Below are positions 5,749 to 7,844 of a stretch of DNA of 7,844 nucleotides, one piece after another. The first letter of the stretch is position 1. Each line of letters opens with the position of its first letter. The notes beneath the pieces are model-generated. The model was not told the origin of the DNA. It searched no databases and saw only the letters and a program-made list of their open reading frames with translations. A program made the translations under genes and the position numbers. The stretch comes from Longimicrobiaceae bacterium (GTDB lineage Bacteria > Gemmatimonadota > Gemmatimonadetes > Longimicrobiales > Longimicrobiaceae), in the NCBI GenBank assembly GCA_030146875.1, contig JASLAX010000058.1, forward strand, positions 1 through 7,844. Reading direction: 5' to 3'.

Positions 5749-6288
5749 ATGCGCCCCATCGCCCTGCGCCTCCTCGCCGTCCTCCTCCCGCTCCTCCTCC
5801 TCCCGAACGTGGCCCACGCGCAGGAGCCGGGCACCCGCGTGCGGGTGCGCGCGCCCTCCGTCTCGCCGGAGTGGCTCCCGGGCGTGGTGCTGCGGGTGGA
5901 CTCGACCACGCTCTTCCTCACCCGCCACTCGCACGTGCTGGAGCTTCCGCTGGAGTCCGTCACGCAGATGGAGGTGGCCGCCGGCCGGCTCTCGGGCGGC
6001 GCCCGGCTGCGGCACCTGCGCCGCGGCCTGGTGACCGGGCTGGTGACGGGCGTGCTCCTGGGCGGTGCGTGGGGATTGGCGAAGCAGGAGGAACAGGGGA
6101 GCTGGGCGCTGCGCGGCGCGGGGGCCGGACTCGTCTTCGGCGGCGTGGTGGGCGGAGCGGTCGCGCTGAGCGGGGGGGAGCGGTGGGAGCCCGCCCCCCT
6201 TCCGATCACCCGTCGCACCCTCTCCCTGGCGCCGGGCGGATTCCGGCTGGGCCTCTCGCTTCGGGTCGGGGGGCCCGGCCGCCGCTAG
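5749..6288 (+). CDS. Exported or membrane protein of unknown function, glycine-rich helices
   Basis: A 179-aa protein I cannot assign to a named family. Residues 1-24 are a classic signal peptide (MRPIALRLLAVLLPLLLL, then AHA before QEP). Residues about 28-77 look like a small beta domain (GTRVRVRAP, WLPGVVLRVDSTTLFLTR, LELPLESVTQMEVAAG), a pattern I recall from exported proteins of Gemmatimonadota and relatives. Two Gly-rich hydrophobic segments follow, about 93-111 and 123-141, joined by a short charged loop; they could cross the inner membrane as a glycine-zipper-like hairpin. The C-terminus is short and basic. ATG 5749 is chosen because it gives the signal peptide at once; 44 extra upstream codons would bury it. 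Only a weak GGGA (5742-5745) precedes it. It is divergent from the 150-aa gene and seems monocistronic. Confidence 0.75.
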   Translation: MRPIALRLLAVLLPLLLLPNVAHAQEPGTRVRVRAPSVSPEWLPGVVLRVDSTTLFLTRHSHVLELPLESVTQMEVAAGRLSGGARLRHLRRGLVTGLVTGVLLGGAWGLAKQEEQGSWALRGAGAGLVFGGVVGGAVALSGGERWEPAPLPITRRTLSLAPGGFRLGLSLRVGGPGRR

Positions 6289-6364
6289 GCCGAAGCCTCG
6301 GAGGGCCCCTCCCGCCGGGGGACGCGGAAGCGGAGGCGCGGCCGGGCGGCGGAGCCGGCCCGCG

Positions 6365-6586
6365 CTGGCACGCCATCGGCTCGGCCCTCGCGTTTCCCGC
6401 CACGAACCCACCTCCGGCACCCCTCCCCCCGCCGGGTCGGCCGTACCCTCGAGCGCCCCTGGCCCCGCCCAGGCTCCCCCGTCCCGCCGGTGGGGCGCGC
6501 TCCTGCCTGCGATCTTCTTCGCCGCGTACGGGATCATCGTGCTGGCCACGGCGGAGGGCCCCCGGGACGCCCTCGCCAAGCGCTGA
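6365..6586 (+). pseudogene. Possible small membrane-protein remnant without a start codon
   Basis: This frame reads through a Pro/Ala/Ser-rich stretch (SRHEPTSGTPPPAGSAVPSS) and then WGALLPAIFFAAYGIIVLAT, followed by AEGPRDALAKR and a TGA. The hydrophobic segment of about 17 residues followed by a charged end looks like a genuine membrane-anchored tail rather than shadow translation, and Phe/Ile/Tyr are otherwise rare in this spacer. However no ATG, GTG or TTG occurs in frame between the upstream gene's end and the hydrophobic part; CTG 6365 is merely the first near-cognate codon, so the left limit is arbitrary. It may be a decayed gene, a gene with a frameshifted 5' end, or chance. Confidence 0.3.
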
Positions 6587-6607
6587 AGGCGGTGGCACCG
6601 GGGGTCC

Positions 6608-6636
6608 TTGGCGCAAAGCTGGCGCTCCGAGGGTAT
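6608..6636 (+). promoter_or_regulatory. Weak promoter candidate for the TPR gene
   Basis: TTGGCG (6608-6613) and GGGTAT (6631-6636) are 17 bp apart and lie 54-82 nt before ATG 6690, a sigma-70-like arrangement. The -10 match is poor (or TATCCC if shifted by three bases), so this is only a candidate. Confidence 0.3.
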
Positions 6637-6642
6637 CCCGAC

Positions 6643-6677
6643 GTACCGTGTGTCGTCCCGCTACGTCCGTACGGTAC
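6643..6677 (+). promoter_or_regulatory. Inverted repeat in the TPR gene leader
   Basis: GTACCGT (6643-6649) and ACGGTAC (6671-6677) are a perfect 7-bp inverted repeat with 21 nt between. The right half overlaps a self-complementary CCGTACGG (6667-6674). It lies just downstream of the promoter candidate and 12 nt before ATG 6690, so it could be an operator or a 5'-leader hairpin controlling a start codon that has no visible Shine-Dalgarno sequence. Confidence 0.35.
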
Positions 6678-6689
6678 CCGAGCCCCTCC

Positions 6690-7844
6690 ATGAGGCACCC
6701 TCCCCCGCTCCCGAAGGGCACGCACGCCCGCGTCCCGCTCCCGCCGCCCTGGCTCGCCGCGCGCGCCGCCGACGGGCTGGAGGGGATGGAGATCCTGCGC
6801 GAGGTGCCGGGCGACCTGGGCGTGCTGCTCTGGCGCGCGTCGCGCAATGTGGCGCTCTGGTGCGCGGCGCCGCCCCGGGACCGGGCCGGCCTCTTCGCGG
6901 GTCCCGCGGCGCGCGACCGGCTGGCGGCGCTGGGCGGGGACGAGGTCCCGCGCGAGCTGCGTGCCCCGCTCACCGTGGTGGCGGCGCTGCTGGGCGACCC
7001 CGCGGGGATGGAGGCCGACGACGTGGCCGCCGCCTGCCTGCGCGTCTCGCGCTGGGCCGAGTCGCGCGGCGCGCCGGGGACGGCGCTGCGCTTCGCGCAG
7101 GACGCCGCGCTCGCGTGCCCGCAGAGCGCGTCGCTCGCGCGGGGCGTGGGGCTGCTCGCCCGCCGGCGCGCGGAGTACGCCCGGGCGGAGGGGTGGCTGT
7201 CGCACGCGGTGGTGCTGGCGCGCGCCCAGGGGGAGTGGCGCACCTACGCCCGGGCGCACGCGGGGCTCGGCGGCGTGCACCTGCGCCGCGGGAGCCACCC
7301 GGCGGCGCGGCGGGCGTACCTCCGCTGCCTGCGCACGGCGCTGCGCCACCGCTTCCGCGACCTGGAGGCGGCGGCGTGCCACGACCTGTTCATGGTGGAG
7401 GTGGAGGGCGGCGGCGGACCCGCGGCCGACGCCTGGGCCGCCCGGGCGCTGGCCGCATACGGCCCCGCCGACCGCCGGCTGCCGCGGCTGGCGTACGACG
7501 TGGCCTTCCACTGGACGGTGCGGGGCCGCTTCGCCGACGCGCTGGCGCTGGCCGAGGCGCTCCCCGCCCACTTCCCCCGTGCGGCGGAGCGCGTGCTGGT
7601 GCACGCCCTGGCCGCCCGTGCCGCCGGCGGCGCGGGAGACGGCGTGGCCTACGCCCGCGGCCGCGACGCCGTCCTCTCGCTCGCCGCCGACCCGGCGGCG
7701 AGCGAGACGGCCGCGTTCGGCCTGCTGGCGCTGGCGCATGGCGCCGCCTCGCTGGGAGACGGCGCGACCGCGGTGGATCTCGCCCTGGAGGCGCTCCCCA
7801 CCCTGCGCGCGCGGGGGCAGGGGCGGCTGGTGCTGGAGGCCGAG
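6690..7844 (+). CDS. TPR-repeat protein, 3' end outside the window (partial)
   Basis: The frame is open from ATG 6690 to the last base: 385 codons and no stop. The product is strongly helical and Ala/Arg/Leu-rich with no signal peptide or membrane segment, so probably cytoplasmic. Tetratricopeptide-like helical pairs are visible at about 118-147 (RWAESRGAPGTALRFAQDAA), 150-183 (LLARRRAEYARAEGWLSHAVVLAR), 184-220 (AHAGLGGVHLRRGSHPAARRAY), 223-256, 268-300 (AFHWTVRGRFADALALAEAL) and 341-375 (LLALAHGAASLGDGATAVDLALEAL), matching the W-LG-Y-A-F-A-P spacing only loosely. Such repeats mediate protein-protein contacts; the partner is unknown. Residues 1-110 are a non-TPR N-terminal region that includes GVLLWRASRNVALWCAA. 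No Shine-Dalgarno sequence precedes the ATG. I recall similar 'AESRGA...A' TPR proteins in Longimicrobium-type genomes, but that is memory, not a search. Confidence 0.8.
   Translation, partial: MRHPPPLPKGTHARVPLPPPWLAARAADGLEGMEILREVPGDLGVLLWRASRNVALWCAAPPRDRAGLFAGPAARDRLAALGGDEVPRELRAPLTVVAALLGDPAGMEADDVAAACLRVSRWAESRGAPGTALRFAQDAALACPQSASLARGVGLLARRRAEYARAEGWLSHAVVLARAQGEWRTYARAHAGLGGVHLRRGSHPAARRAYLRCLRTALRHRFRDLEAAACHDLFMVEVEGGGGPAADAWAARALAAYGPADRRLPRLAYDVAFHWTVRGRFADALALAEALPAHFPRAAERVLVHALAARAAGGAGDGVAYARGRDAVLSLAADPAASETAAFGLLALAHGAASLGDGATAVDLALEALPTLRARGQGRLVLEAE

Larger units (their letters stand above)
6289..6689. other. 401-nt spacer with an unstarted ORF and leader palindromes
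   Basis: No gene with a usable start is seen. One plus-strand frame ending at TGA 6584-6586 encodes a membrane-like stretch (listed separately). Downstream are a weak promoter candidate (TTGGCG at 6608-6613, GGGTAT at 6631-6636, 17-nt spacing) and an inverted repeat at 6643-6677. A plus-strand frame from GTG 6490 to 6693 would give 67 aa of Arg/Pro/Ala-rich sequence and looks like a shadow. Confidence 0.5.

Noticed and set aside
1..7844. CRISPR array, tRNA, rRNA, toxin-antitoxin or defence island
   Set aside because: No regularly spaced repeats, no cloverleaf-like or rRNA-like segments, and no recognisable nuclease/antitoxin or defence genes other than the transposase.

Overview
The window is very GC-rich DNA with strong G/C bias at third codon positions, from a free-living bacterium. 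The mix of an ECF-type sigma factor, a secreted Cys-rich metallophosphoesterase, a TPR protein carrying an 'AESRGAPGTALRFAQDAA'-type segment and TATCTT-like promoter sequences reminds me of Gemmatimonadota of the Longimicrobium type. That assignment is recollection plus inference; no rRNA or marker gene is present to prove it.

Layout: 1-432 is non-coding leader with a GC hairpin at the left edge. 433-1227 (+) encodes an ECF-like RNA polymerase sigma factor with a long charged, Pro-rich C-terminal tail. After a structured 298-nt gap, 1526-2563 (+) encodes an intact IS481-type DDE transposase without convincing terminal inverted repeats. A hairpin-rich spacer precedes 2677-3999 (+), a secreted metallophosphoesterase with the five purple-acid-phosphatase-type metal motifs and 12 cysteines; it ends at a good intrinsic terminator (4025-4070). 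The 4056-4429 spacer carries a degenerate CGCGGAG/CTCCGCG inverted-repeat element. 4430-5114 (+) is an RluA-family pseudouridine synthase split by an apparent +1 frameshift at a run of seven G. It converges, 4 nt apart, with 5119-5571 (-), an unrecognised 150-aa protein. A 177-nt divergent spacer leads to 5749-6288 (+), a small exported or membrane protein. A 401-nt spacer with a suspicious start-less membrane-like reading frame and a palindromic leader leads to 6690-7844 (+), a TPR protein that runs off the window; its frame has no stop before the edge.

The genes do not form an obvious pathway or operon. They look like separate transcription units with large, structured spacers, as in an ordinary accessory or housekeeping-mixed region. 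I find no CRISPR, tRNA, rRNA, toxin-antitoxin, defence or biosynthetic system. The points most worth checking are the frameshift in the pseudouridine synthase, the hairpin overlapping the transposase ribosome binding site, the inverted-repeat element at 4189-4280, the hairpin enclosing the TATCTTTT promoter-like box, and the start-less ORF ending at 6586.
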